DNA from: Tritrichomonas foetus
Lineage: Eukaryota; Parabasalia; Tritrichomonadida; Tritrichomonadidae
DNA: 64,000 nt
NCBI GenBank assembly: GCA_001839685.1
Contig: MLAK01000673.1
Coordinates: 962-64,961, forward strand
Reading direction: 5' to 3'
Of the stretch, positions 31,249 to 41,600 are shown piece by piece (positions within the stretch are counted from its first letter, which is position 1; each line of letters begins with the position of its first letter). The position numbers and the translations under genes are program-made. The notes under the pieces are model-generated. The model was not told the origin of the DNA. It worked only from the letters and a program-made list of their open reading frames with translations, and ran no database searches.

Positions 31249-34170
31249 TCATGTTAATTCGCGAATTCTATCTTTCAAAGCAATAACAAGTTGCTCAAGT
31301 TGGCATATTTTTTCTGATTGATCTTCTTCCTCCAATAATTCATTTGTTTGTTTTTCCAGTAAATCAAGTTTTAATTGTGCTAATTCATTTTGTTTTATTA
31401 AACCATCTTTTTCTTTATTTAATTCATCAATTTTTTGTTTGTCTTGTTGAAATTTTTGAATGAGCTCTTCTTTTTCTTGTTGGATTGACCGAATTTTATT
31501 TTTAAGATCTTCAACAAAACACGTAAGGACGTTGATTTGTTCAGATTGGTCTTCTTCTTCAAGTAATTCATTCGTTTTCTCTTCAAGTAAATGAAGCTTA
31601 AGTTGTGATAATTCATTTTCTTTCCTTAATTGACTAATTGTTTCTTGATTATCTGTATTTTTTAGAATGAATTGTTCTTTTTCTTTTTCAAAGTTTTGAA
31701 CTTTTCCTTGAAGTTCTTTAATTATATTGTTGAGCATATCTAATTGAGTGGTTAATAAATTGCATTTTTGATTAGATGATTCGAGTTCTTCTTTGAAACT
31801 TTTGTTTTCTTGCGTTAATTGGTTGATTAAATTCTGATTTTTAGTATTTGTCTGAAGGAAACTTGTTTTATCTTGATCATATGTTCTAATTTTTTCTTTC
31901 AATTCTTCAATTATTTGATTGTTTTCTGATTGATCTAATGTTTCCTGGTTCTGTAATTGTTCAGTTAATAAGCTGCATTTTTGTTGTGATAATTCAAGTC
32001 TTTCAGATAGGCTTTTGTTTTCTTGAATTAAATTCTTGTTCTGTTGAATATTAGTTGTCACTAATTGTTTATTCTTTTGTTCAATTGATCTAAACTTTGT
32101 TTTAATTTGTTCAATAATATACTCAGGATTAGTGATTGTATTAATTATATTTTCATTAAGGATTCCTTTTAATTGATTTTCGTAAAATGTGCTTTTTCTC
32201 TCAATTTCGTCAAATTTTCGCTTTAGAACAAGATTTTCGTCTTTGTGATTTTGACAAGATTGAATAAGTTGATCTAATTTAATTTGTTGAGTATTATATT
32301 GATTGGTAAGCTGGGATAACTCATGAGTCAGATGGTCATTTTTTGCTTGAAGATTGTTAATTTCAGTTTCTTGTTCTTGATAGTTTTCTGGTGGTTTTTC
32401 AGGTTTCTGTTCAAGTCTAGTATTAATATTATTGTATTCTATTTTAAGGTCTTTATTTTCTTTTTCAAGTTCATTAATATGAGCTTGAAGTTCAGAAATA
32501 TTTCTTTCTGACTCCTGTTTGAATTGGAGAAGAATTTCATTTCGATTTTGGAGATCAGTGAGATTTTGGAGATTGTGTTTAAGGATTTTATTCGCTTTTT
32601 CATTTTGATTTAATTTTTGTTGTTGTTCGTTAATTGTTTGTTGCTGCTTTTGTTTCGATTGTTCAAGTATGTTTATTTGATTTTGCATTTCTGTTATTTG
32701 TTGTTGATTTTTCAAATCATTAGCACGAAAATGTTCCAATTCAGATGAAATTGATTCGCTATTTTCATATTGTGCTTGTTTTTCTTGTTCAAGTTGTAAT
32801 ATTCGTTTTTTATAATCAGAAATATTTTTTCTTTGTTTGAGATTTGATTGTTCAAGAGTAGTATATTTATTTTGTAAATTTACAATTTTTTGTTGAAGCT
32901 CCTTCTCAATTAGTGAAATAGATTCTCTATTTTGATTCTGAAGAGTTGAAATCATTGATTTAAGCTGTTGATTTTCACTTTGAAGATTCGCATTTTCTTG
33001 TTGAAGTTCCAAAATGTGTGAATTATTTTGATCATGGTTCAACTCATTAGTTGCTTTTAGATGCTCAATTTCTTTTTGAATATCTACGATTTCTTTATTT
33101 TGTGTTTGCTTCTCTTGTTCAAGTTTCGCCTTTTGATTTTGAAGGGAGTAAATCAGCTGGCTTTGCTTTTGATACTCTTTTTTAATATTTAGATTTTCTT
33201 GCTCAAGGGTTTGGTATTCTTTTTTAAGATTATGATTTTCTTTTTGAAGATTTGTTAAACCTTGTTGAAGTTTGTATAACTCATTTTGAAGTGATTGTAT
33301 ATTTCCATTATGATCTTTCTTCAAAGATTCTTTGAGTTTTTTGTTCTTAGTTTCGAGGTCCTTTATTATATTTTGATAATGTTTTAATCTAGAAAGGGCC
33401 TTTTCCAATAAACTGCGAAGTTCTGATTCTTGTTGAGTTTTAGATTTATCTTTTTTCAAAATTTCTATTGATTTGTTGAGCTTTGAGTTTTCTTGTTGAA
33501 GTTTTGAGTTTCCTTGTTGAAGTTTTGAGTTTTCTTGTTGAAGATTTGAGTTTCCTTGCTGAAGTTTTGAGTTTCCTTGTTGGAGATTTGAGTTTTCTTG
33601 TTGGAGATTTGAGTTTTCTTGTTGGAGATTTGAGTTTTCTTGTTGGAGATTTGAGTTTCCTTGCTGAAGCTTTGAGTTTCCTTGTTGAAGATTTGAGTTT
33701 TCTTGTTGAAGCTTTGAGTTTTCTTGTTGAAGCTTTGAGTTTTCTTGTTGAAGCTTTGAGTTTTCTTGTTGAAGCTTTGAGTTTTCTTGTTGAAGCTTTG
33801 AGTTTTCTTGTTGGAGTTTTGAGTTTATATTTTCATTATAACGAATAGCAAGTTTGCACATTTTCTTTTCCTTTTCCAACTCTCCAATTATCCTTTTTAA
33901 TTCGTCTTTTTGAATCTGATAATCATTCAAACGGTTATTTTCATCGCGCAATTTATCATTCTCATCACAAATTCGATGCGCCTCGTCATTGAATCTTTTA
34001 ATTAATTCAATAAATGAACTTTTGCGCAAATTGAATTCCATCTGCTGGTCTTCAATTTTTTTAGCTTCAGTATTTAATTTAATTAATAAACTCTTCATTT
34101 TTAATTGAACGTCGGGTGAAATTGTGTCGTTTTGCTTTTCCTTGTTCCTCGGCGAGAAAAAATCACTCAT
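31249..34170 (-). CDS. long coiled-coil protein with heptad tandem repeats
   Basis: 973 residues, ATG start (MSDFFSPRNKEKQND), almost entirely coiled coil rich in Gln, Asn, Lys and Glu. Near the N-terminus (residues 116-227) are sixteen consecutive seven-residue units NS[KN]LQQ[EG], each from a 21-bp DNA unit. The C-terminal 350 residues contain about four longer repeats of some 75 residues. The last two are the most alike (both contain KTNELLEEEDQSE or QTNELLEEEDQSE, with KLHLLE/KLDLLE before and RI[RS]-like endings after). There is no membrane segment or catalytic domain. Role unknown: cytoskeletal, Golgi-tether or centrosomal proteins have this shape. Homology by composition alone would mislead. 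Confidence 0.8.
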   Translation of the reverse strand: MSDFFSPRNKEKQNDTISPDVQLKMKSLLIKLNTEAKKIEDQQMEFNLRKSSFIELIKRFNDEAHRICDENDKLRDENNRLNDYQIQKDELKRIIGELEKEKKMCKLAIRYNENINSKLQQENSKLQQENSKLQQENSKLQQENSKLQQENSKLQQENSNLQQGNSKLQQGNSNLQQENSNLQQENSNLQQENSNLQQGNSKLQQGNSNLQQENSKLQQGNSKLQQENSKLNKSIEILKKDKSKTQQESELRSLLEKALSRLKHYQNIIKDLETKNKKLKESLKKDHNGNIQSLQNELYKLQQGLTNLQKENHNLKKEYQTLEQENLNIKKEYQKQSQLIYSLQNQKAKLEQEKQTQNKEIVDIQKEIEHLKATNELNHDQNNSHILELQQENANLQSENQQLKSMISTLQNQNRESISLIEKELQQKIVNLQNKYTTLEQSNLKQRKNISDYKKRILQLEQEKQAQYENSESISSELEHFRANDLKNQQQITEMQNQINILEQSKQKQQQTINEQQQKLNQNEKANKILKHNLQNLTDLQNRNEILLQFKQESERNISELQAHINELEKENKDLKIEYNNINTRLEQKPEKPPENYQEQETEINNLQAKNDHLTHELSQLTNQYNTQQIKLDQLIQSCQNHKDENLVLKRKFDEIERKSTFYENQLKGILNENIINTITNPEYIIEQIKTKFRSIEQKNKQLVTTNIQQNKNLIQENKSLSERLELSQQKCSLLTEQLQNQETLDQSENNQIIEELKEKIRTYDQDKTSFLQTNTKNQNLINQLTQENKSFKEELESSNQKCNLLTTQLDMLNNIIKELQGKVQNFEKEKEQFILKNTDNQETISQLRKENELSQLKLHLLEEKTNELLEEEDQSEQINVLTCFVEDLKNKIRSIQQEKEELIQKFQQDKQKIDELNKEKDGLIKQNELAQLKLDLLEKQTNELLEEEDQSEKICQLEQLVIALKDRIRELT
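33490..33825 (-). repeat. 16 x 21-bp tandem repeat inside the coiled-coil gene
   Basis: On the + strand the unit is TTCTTGTTGAAGCTTTGAGTT with small variants (GAAG/GGAG, CTT/TTT/ATT, TTCTTG/TTCCTTG). Sixteen units fill exactly 336 bp. Each unit is seven codons, one heptad, so gain or loss of units keeps both reading frame and coiled-coil register. Variant units are interspersed, suggesting repeated local duplication. Confidence 0.9.
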
Positions 34171-34338
34171 GACAAAATTAGGAAATACTATTCAATTTCT
34201 GGTGGTGTAAAATGGAAAATAATAAATCAGAATTAAAAATCAAAGTTATAGTTAACTACTTGATTATTAACTTAAAAAATATTGAATAAAAAAACTTTAT
34301 CATTATTTAAATCGTCGTTAAAAAACTGTCATTTCGAA
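34171..34338. promoter_or_regulatory. short divergent promoter region
   Basis: 168 bp between the divergent coiled-coil and IPP isomerase genes; it must carry both promoters. TCATTTC lies just before the IPP isomerase ATG and loosely fits the trichomonad Inr (TCAYW). Nothing else was recognised. Confidence 0.3.
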
Positions 34339-34962
34339 ATGGATCCAAATCAAGTTCAACAAGTACAAATGGCCAAGAGCCAGGTCATTCTTGTCGATGA
34401 AAATGACCTACAAGTCGGTACGTGTGACAAATACGGTGCTCATCGAACTAATCCAGCTCCAAAGCTGCATCGAGCCTTTTCGCTATTTTTATTTGATTCG
34501 AATGGACGATTACTTCTACAACGGCGCAGCTCATATAAGCTCACTTTCCCGCTTATCTGGGCAAATACTTGTTGTTCACATCCAGAGCCAAATGAAGAAA
34601 TAATTCCAGCGGCATTACGAAGAGTCAAATTTGAACTTAATCTCGAGACGGAAAAAATCACGGATTTGAGAGAAATTGGCGTATTTTTATATCAGGCGCC
34701 ATGGGGTGAATGGACTGAATATGAAATCGACCATGTTGTTTTCGGCTTTTATGAGATTGAAAAAGTCGATTTTAATACTAATGAAGTCATTGAAACAAAA
34801 TGGGTGACATCTGACGAACTCACTTCACTTGTGGAAAACCAACCAGATACACTTTCACCTTGGCTTAAGAAGATTTATGCCCAGTGGTTAATTCCAAACT
34901 GGAAAAAGTGGGTTGCAGATAAGACTTTGGTTCAATCATCAACAGAAATTGTTAGATTGTAA
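34339..34962 (+). CDS. IDI1: isopentenyl-diphosphate delta-isomerase, type I
   Basis: 207 residues from the first ATG (MDPNQVQQVQ); the open frame reaches 19 codons farther to a TTG. It is a Nudix-fold enzyme converting isopentenyl diphosphate to dimethylallyl diphosphate in the mevalonate route. Visible: LHRAFSLFLFDSNGRLLLQR, the catalytic-Cys motif NTCCSHP, the Nudix-like helix AALRRVKFEL, GEWTEYEIDHVVF with the catalytic Glu region, the KWVTSDEL segment and LSPWLKKI near the end. Length matches the eukaryotic enzyme (about 230) without an organellar leader, so a cytosolic location is inferred. Products would feed dolichol and protein prenylation. Confidence 0.92.
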   Translation: MDPNQVQQVQMAKSQVILVDENDLQVGTCDKYGAHRTNPAPKLHRAFSLFLFDSNGRLLLQRRSSYKLTFPLIWANTCCSHPEPNEEIIPAALRRVKFELNLETEKITDLREIGVFLYQAPWGEWTEYEIDHVVFGFYEIEKVDFNTNEVIETKWVTSDELTSLVENQPDTLSPWLKKIYAQWLIPNWKKWVADKTLVQSSTEIVRL

Positions 34963-35431
34963 TGTTAATTAACTTTACTTTTATTTCATTACTGCTAATT
35001 AAAAAAAAAAGGAAAAAACTGATTTTTCTCTTTTTTTAAAGATTTTTATTGTTTTATTAATCAAATTTACAACTTAATAAATTTATTGGTTTTACAGTGA
35101 ACATTCAAGGTCAAATAACAAGTCAAATTAATGAAAAGTGTTCACGCATATACTTTGCGATGATGAATTTCAAGTCGCATTTATTTTTCATATTATTGTT
35201 TGGTCATAATCCTTTTATCATGTCTAATTTGAAATACAAGTGCGCATTTTTACGATTTACAATAAGCTAAGAAAGTTTAAGAGATTTTTTTCGTACTTCA
35301 TACATTAATGAATAGATGTGAATCATATACACCAAAATTGACCTTAATATATGGTGAATTAATTCACCAACGCATCGAATGTAGAAGTTAAAATGTAACA
35401 AATTAAAATAAAAAGTGATTGAAATATTATT
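34963..35431. other. convergent 3' intergenic region
   Basis: Lies between the converging ends of IPP isomerase and the MYST gene. It holds a perfect 18-bp palindrome (35352-35369) and a weaker inverted pair, GTGAACA (35097-35103) with GTGTTCAC (35139-35146). No gene was found. Confidence 0.4.
35352..35369. repeat. perfect 18-bp palindrome TGGTGAATTAATTCACCA
   Basis: Identical on both strands, about 60-80 bp beyond the MYST stop in a convergent gene pair. As RNA it would form a nine-pair stem without a loop, so a DNA-level site or 3' end signal for both transcripts is more plausible. Function unknown. Confidence 0.4.
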
Positions 35432-36589
35432 TTACATGTCATATAAGTCATCGTCAGGCATCCAAATGAGTTTTCTTGGAATAAACCTCATTTCTGTCTT
35501 TTTACTTAAAATGTTGAGTTCCCGCGTCAAACTGTTATGATTGATTGTGATTTTAGTCTTTCCAAGTACCACGTGTGCCAATTGGTACATTTCTAAAGTA
35601 TTTTTGATATCTTCCTCGGCAATTCCAGTTAATTCCACTAGATTTTCTATTGTCGAGATTGCGCCTGGATGATCCCTAAGCATTTCGACTATTTTATCTC
35701 TCCAAAATGACGTGAAAGCTCTTTGGCCGAGGTCACTGAGCGGCCTTTCTGGCCCGCCAGGCATCCTCTTTCGTCTCGCAATTTCATAACTCAACGAAAT
35801 TAAAAGCCTCCCGTATCCCCTTTTTTGAAAAGGTGGAAAAACAACAATACAAGCAAGCACGTTTTGATCTTCTGTATCTACTTCTCTCGATGAGTAAGCT
35901 GCAAGATGGCAGCCATCATCGTCACATTCGCAAAGCAAATAAAACGAAAACTTTTCAACATCATAGTAAAGTGTTTTGTGGTCAAGAAACAGCTTTCCTA
36001 GTAGACATAAACATTGGCATGGAACTTTTTGACAGTTTCCTTTCATTTCATATATATTAATTTTTCCATCACGATATATTTCTCTGCCGTATGGTTCAAA
36101 CCGTTTATTTTTGGACTGGTGGCGGGCAAGGTCTTCCTTACACTGAAAATATTCGAAGCAGTACTCGCAGATGTATAAATGAGGCGTATTGTGGAATTGA
36201 TGTGGATATGGCGAATAATACCAAGTTCTCATTTTGTGGGCACCAAGCGTGATACATTCGATGTTGCGAATTTTGGTGACTTCTCGATGAACTAGTTCGA
36301 ATTGATTTGATTCTGGCTTATCGTCATCGTCAAATCTGGAGTCTTGGCTTGCATCATCTTCATCGTCAGATGATGAGATCACTTTAAGGGAATCGACTGG
36401 AAACCAATCATCAAGTCGTTTGTCTTGTCCTACAAAAGTAATATAAGCGAACGCGGTATTATCTTTTTGTTTGAAATCGAGGATTTGTGCCTTCATATGG
36501 CTGCCTAAGCTTTCGCAGTAGCATGAAACGTATGAACCCTTTTCGAATTGCAGATTTGAATCTACATCCAAATCAAGGGAATCGCTCAT
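35432..36589 (-). CDS. MYST-family histone acetyltransferase (Esa1/Tip60-like)
   Basis: 385 residues, ATG start. An N-terminal chromo-barrel/Tudor-knot (about 15-75; DDWFPVDSLKVI) is followed by an acidic linker and the MYST domain (about 110-385). This has the C2HC zinc finger (CEYCFEYFQCKEDLARHQ), LFLDHKTLYYDVE with Lys205 at the position of the autoacetylated lysine, a conserved Cys in ACIVVFPPFQ, the acetyl-CoA loop QKRGYGRLL, and GPERPLSDLG with Glu281 as general base. All catalytic residues are present. Domain order and size match yeast Esa1 (445) closely, so an H4 acetyltransferase of a NuA4-type complex is likely. The bromodomain or PHD seen in other MYST groups is absent. Confidence 0.92.
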   Translation of the reverse strand: MSDSLDLDVDSNLQFEKGSYVSCYCESLGSHMKAQILDFKQKDNTAFAYITFVGQDKRLDDWFPVDSLKVISSSDDEDDASQDSRFDDDDKPESNQFELVHREVTKIRNIECITLGAHKMRTWYYSPYPHQFHNTPHLYICEYCFEYFQCKEDLARHQSKNKRFEPYGREIYRDGKINIYEMKGNCQKVPCQCLCLLGKLFLDHKTLYYDVEKFSFYLLCECDDDGCHLAAYSSREVDTEDQNVLACIVVFPPFQKRGYGRLLISLSYEIARRKRMPGGPERPLSDLGQRAFTSFWRDKIVEMLRDHPGAISTIENLVELTGIAEEDIKNTLEMYQLAHVVLGKTKITINHNSLTRELNILSKKTEMRFIPRKLIWMPDDDLYDM

Positions 36590-36826
36590 TCTTACTTCAG
36601 ATCACAATTCATCATGGTATTTCATCTAGCAATTCATATATGAGAATTTTCATAGTTTATGACCATATATTAATTCAATATTTGATACACTTATCGATGC
36701 CTCTGAAATTTTATCGCAATTTAAATATAAAGGCCAAATATTTGATAAAGTAAGGTGAATAAAAATTGCTGACCGAATCATTTTGATTTTCAAAAGAGCA
36801 ATGAATAATTTTCAAATTGCATTCAT

Positions 36827-38158
36827 TTAAACATTTTTATTAATACTAATACCTTGCATGATCATGAAACGCACTGAATTCAATTTCGGTGAAAGGTATT
36901 CCGAAATCGTGTAATCTACAATATATTGAAGAAAGGCTTCCCATTGACTTGTGTAAAGTTTTGTTGCTTCAATTACACGGTTAACTGCATATTCAAGTGG
37001 TTTATTGATATCAGTGTTGTCGGATATGAATTTGAGAGATGACACTGGATCACAACAAGCGAATAATTCGAGTCCAAAGAGCATTAAATCATCAAAATCA
37101 GCCGTGCCTGTTCCATCTGTCTTTATTTCGGGCAGAGAAACTTGTGTGAAAACCATTGAGCAAAGTGAATTAATTATAGACATTTCTTCCATGCTTTTGA
37201 TGCTAAAGAGTTCAACAATTCGCTCAACAAGGAGATTGAAAGCAGCTGGTGTTGGATTATTATAATACACTTGCACATCTGAATAGGCGATACTTTTTGG
37301 ATGTGCCAAAAAGTCAAGAAATACAGATGGATCGACAGCAAAATTCAAACACTTGCAATCCAAATCATATTGAAGACGATAAGAAGCAACAATGGTATGA
37401 AATCTTGCGTTTTGTATTTCTTTGGAATCATCATACTTCTGATAAATGTCATCAATCTTCTTAAAAAGTGCCATATTGCTATTTGAGTATTTTGTGGTTT
37501 GTTCAAGAAGAAACATGCAACGCTCATTTCGAGCATAGATGACTTCACTTGGCACATCCAAATTAGAGAAGTGAATGTATGGAATGAAATTCAATGGAAC
37601 TGCATCAATTGAAGCCAAAAGTGAAATCAAATGTGCTGCAAGTTGCTTATTTTGAATTAAAATTTCATTTCGAAATTCGCAAATTTCGAATTTGAGAAGC
37701 TGTATAATAAAATCTTGTTGGACAGCTTGTTGCCAGTATTTATGATACTCATTCAAGTGGCTGATTTCCATATGAGGCGGATCTGATAAGATCGAATTCC
37801 CTTCGGATCGTTCGTTGATCATTGCCTCCAATTGAGAAATAAACTTAAACCCTTCTGTTATTTGTGATTTTAAAGCGTATTGCCGAAATTCGTGATATTT
37901 TGGATCTAGCTTTTTCGTGTAATTAAACAGTGTTATATATTTGGCGGTATTTGGATGGAACTTGAGCCAGTTTAAAAGCTTCGTGAATAGTGGAAGTAAT
38001 TCAATATTTGATGCGATAGAATTGGCTGGGTATTTTGGTAGAGCTGAAAGAAGTGGGTGGTTCTCTGAAATTGATACATCAAGATATCCCCCCTTTGACG
38101 CTGGGATTGCCTGAACTGAGGCCCTCTTCTTGAAAAATCCTTTCATTTTTGATGTCAT
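36827..38158 (-). CDS. unknown helical protein, possibly VPS9-like C-terminus
   Basis: 443 residues, ATG start (MTSKMKGFFKKRASVQ), with a basic N-terminus, no signal peptide and no membrane helix. Predicted mainly alpha-helical. The C-terminal segment FDDLMLFGLELFACCDPVSS, followed by LEYAVNRVIEATKLY, is faintly reminiscent of the VPS9 Rab5-exchange fold, but the diagnostic Asp and Tyr pattern is not clear. I do not recognise the family. On the minus strand a TCATACG lies 3 nt before the ATG, partly like the trichomonad initiator. A conserved trichomonad protein of unknown function is the safest reading. Confidence 0.6.
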   Translation of the reverse strand: MTSKMKGFFKKRASVQAIPASKGGYLDVSISENHPLLSALPKYPANSIASNIELLPLFTKLLNWLKFHPNTAKYITLFNYTKKLDPKYHEFRQYALKSQITEGFKFISQLEAMINERSEGNSILSDPPHMEISHLNEYHKYWQQAVQQDFIIQLLKFEICEFRNEILIQNKQLAAHLISLLASIDAVPLNFIPYIHFSNLDVPSEVIYARNERCMFLLEQTTKYSNSNMALFKKIDDIYQKYDDSKEIQNARFHTIVASYRLQYDLDCKCLNFAVDPSVFLDFLAHPKSIAYSDVQVYYNNPTPAAFNLLVERIVELFSIKSMEEMSIINSLCSMVFTQVSLPEIKTDGTGTADFDDLMLFGLELFACCDPVSSLKFISDNTDINKPLEYAVNRVIEATKLYTSQWEAFLQYIVDYTISEYLSPKLNSVRFMIMQGISINKNV

Positions 38159-38659
38159 CTCGTATGAGATTATGGTGTAAACTTCTGAATTTATATAAAT
38201 TCGCTTGTTTTTTGAATAATTGAATAATTATTATGTAAACTTCTGAATAAATCAATTGATTTACAAAATCTTCCTCTAATTCTATCGGCCTCAAATAATC
38301 TAATACTAGTAAATCTTCCAATTATATAACATGAATCATTTACTATTTTGCACAAAATATCTGGTTAGATCAAATCACATATGAGTCAAATTGGGATTAA
38401 TTCGTGCAAAATGGAGTCAATTATGAATTCTATGAAGGAACTTTTTGAATTATTCAGTCAATCTTTTTAAAAAATTATCTAGATTTGACTATTTATGACT
38501 TTAAAAAGCGATAGACATTCAAAAAGTGTTTTTAATTCTAATTTTGAGATCATTGTCATTTTCTGACTTGATAATTTAGCTTTTCAATGTATGGGGCCGT
38601 TTTTCTTCAGAAAATATTTCATTTCATAATGTCAGCAAATTTCATATCATTCCTAAAAA
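38159..38659. other. divergent intergenic region
   Basis: 500 bp between the divergent unknown gene and the serpin-fusion gene. GTAAACTTCTGAAT occurs twice in direct orientation (about 38177 and 38235), 58 bp apart, just upstream of the minus-strand gene. No gene was found. Confidence 0.35.
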
Positions 38660-41600
38660 ATGAATTCCTATTTTACAGATTTAAATTATCTTTATTCAAA
38701 ATATATCGATATTCCAGCACTAGTAATACAAGCCATCTACGACTCTCATGATGATCGATCTCTCGATGATGTCGAATCCGTTTTAAATTCAAGAGATAGT
38801 TCCGATTTTATCATGGAAAGTGAAGAAGCTAAACAACTTCAATTAGTTTATCCATTAGCAACAAAGAAAGAAATTGATTCTGCAATTTCCGATCTAAATG
38901 ATGATATGTTTATGTCTTCAAGATTATATGCGAAATATTTCATTAAGAGAGAAACTTCATTGTTCACCAATTTGCCAGAAAACGTGAGTATTTTGAAAAT
39001 CAAGAAAATCAGAATAATTCAATCCAATGTTATTAAAGATGCTTTTAAAAACATTATTAAAGAAATTTCACAAAATTTGAAGTATGATGAAGCTTGGTTT
39101 CTTAATTCGACTATTTCCAATATTTCATCAATAGCCAAAACTTTTGGATTCAATCATGTTTATGAAAGTAAAGCACTTCCTGGAATTGTCATCGTTTCAA
39201 TACATGATTATAAAATAAATAATTTATTTTCTTTCTTCAATAAAAAGAAAATTTCGAAATTGGGATTGGAAGAAAATAAAATCCATGAAATTTCTGAATC
39301 AAATTCTTTTAAGCGTTTATTTGAAGTTCACTCAAATTATGATCCATCTGTTCTAATTAAAAAGTATATCATACGTAAATTTAACCTTTTGGATACTTTG
39401 AATTCCACGCCATGTAAAGATATTAAAGAACTCACAAAATTGAAAGATTCTGATGAATCAACTGGATTTATTATTGATTTAAGTCATTTTGACAATCAAT
39501 CGGCATACAAACTCTTCAAAAAGTTGTTTAATCATATCCAAAATCATAGAGTTGCCATTGTTCATTTTGTTTTTCCACGTTTTTGGAAGGGAAATTGCAC
39601 AAGAAATAGTATTCTGAAATTCTTGAAAAATAGTTTGGAGAAAACCCAAATAAAAGTAAATACTCAAGTGCCTTGCCTCTTGAAACTTGAGTTTATTCAA
39701 CTTGTTTCACCTTCTCGTACATTTCAATTTGCTCCACCACAAAACTATAATGACATAAAACCTAAAAAAATACCAACAAGACCATTTAAATTTATTCCAC
39801 CTTCGGCTGTGAATGCTGATGATACCACACCAAAACCAAATGCAGCAGCAGATGGAAATCCGCCATTTTTCACCCCACCAAGTGACGCTAAAACTTCACT
39901 AATTTTCACTCCACCAAATAAAGTTAATAATGATGCTATTCCTAAAAAGAAATTAGACTTCATTCCACCTGAGAATGTGAATAAATTACAGCCAACATTT
40001 TCTAAAAAGACAACGAATGTTGCAAATCGAAAAATTTACAAAGTTCTCGATGATATTTTTTCAGTTTTACCTGAGTACTTCAAAGATATTCGCAACATGG
40101 ATAATTTTATAATTTCACCAACCACTTTTCTTCATGCAACTGCTGCTCTTTATTCACTCACCAACAAGAAATCATCAAACTCAATTGTCAAAGAAATAAA
40201 TTACATAATTCAGAATTATAATGGCAATTTTGATTATAAATGTACAGTCTTTCAAAAAAAACTTAGAAAAGTTTCACTTCCTGAAACTGTATTTGTTCAA
40301 TTCAATCAAACAAAACTTATTCCAGAAATAAATAAAATAGCTAAAACAAATCTTGGTGCTAATTTTGATATATGTGACATTAAATTAGATCCACATCGAA
40401 TTCAATCATTGGTCTTATCAACAGCAAAAATCCAACCTAAATTAAATATGACTTTTGTAGAAAATAATGAAATTTCTAATATTTACAATTCTTGGTTCAC
40501 TTTCAATAATGATCTCATTCCAACACATTTTTATGTCGCTTTTAATCAAAAATTATTATTCTCTGCCCAAAAAAACTATCAAATTGTCTCATTGCCGTTT
40601 GAAACAGGAGATCTTGGAATTACAATTTTTTTGCCATCGACTCGACTTACTTTACAGAGAATCTCTAAAGAACTGAGCCTTAATTTCCTGTTAGGTAAGT
40701 TTGAAACGATGACAGAACATTATTTTGGTAAAGTTGTGATGCCTTTTATCGATTTTGAATATACTTCTTCTAATGCAACTAAAAATGTTGAAAAAATGAA
40801 GAAACTGGATTATGTTGTTCAAACTATGAGGTTGGTTATTAACCCTTTAAATTCCACATCTCCAACTAAAGGAACAAAAAGCGAGAATGAGAATATATTC
40901 GTTATCAATCATCCATTTTTGTTTATTATACATGAATATGAAAATCAAAAGCCAACATGTAATATTAGATTCATTGGAACATGTACTGAACCTGCCACAT
41001 CATCTCCACCCCCAGTATCCCCTAAATGGCCACCTCAATTCATATCACCATCTAAGCCTGAAACCAAACATGAGTCTCTTCAATCAGAAGATTCAAGTGT
41101 TGGTGTTCTGAAAAGACAACATTCCCAACCTGTTAATCTACTATTGGTTATTGAAAAGCTTCAAAATGAATTTCCTTACTATTCAAAAGAAGTCATTCAA
41201 AAAGTAGTTGAAGCTTTCACTGTTCCTAATTATCATGGCGCTTTTAACATTTTGGATCAGCATAATCCAAGTGACTTCGACTGCAATACTCGTAAAGGAA
41301 AACTTTTGCTCCTCTTTCCACTAGCAACAGAAGAACAACTCGAAGAAACACTGTTACAAGATTTTCCTAATGAAGAACTCTATATTAACTATTTGAATGA
41401 AAAGATATTTGGGAATACTTTTGGAATACAAATTGGTACTACTGATAGCATAAAAATCAAAACTATAGTGGAGTTCGACATGCATGGCATTCGTCCTCAA
41501 GAAATTGAAAAACAGATTTATAATCTTATTATAAAATGCGATGAAAGTTTGGTTGATCAAATTCATTTTATTCCTGGAAAAGGTATACATTCTGCAAATA

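Noticed and set aside
33483..33848. 121-codon + strand frame of repeated SFLVEVL units
   Set aside because: It is the antisense shadow of the 21-bp heptad array in the coiled-coil gene. The 21-bp unit keeps all frames open.
36827..38158. VPS9 Rab5 exchange factor
   Set aside because: Only a faint resemblance in one helix pair; the diagnostic residues could not be placed.
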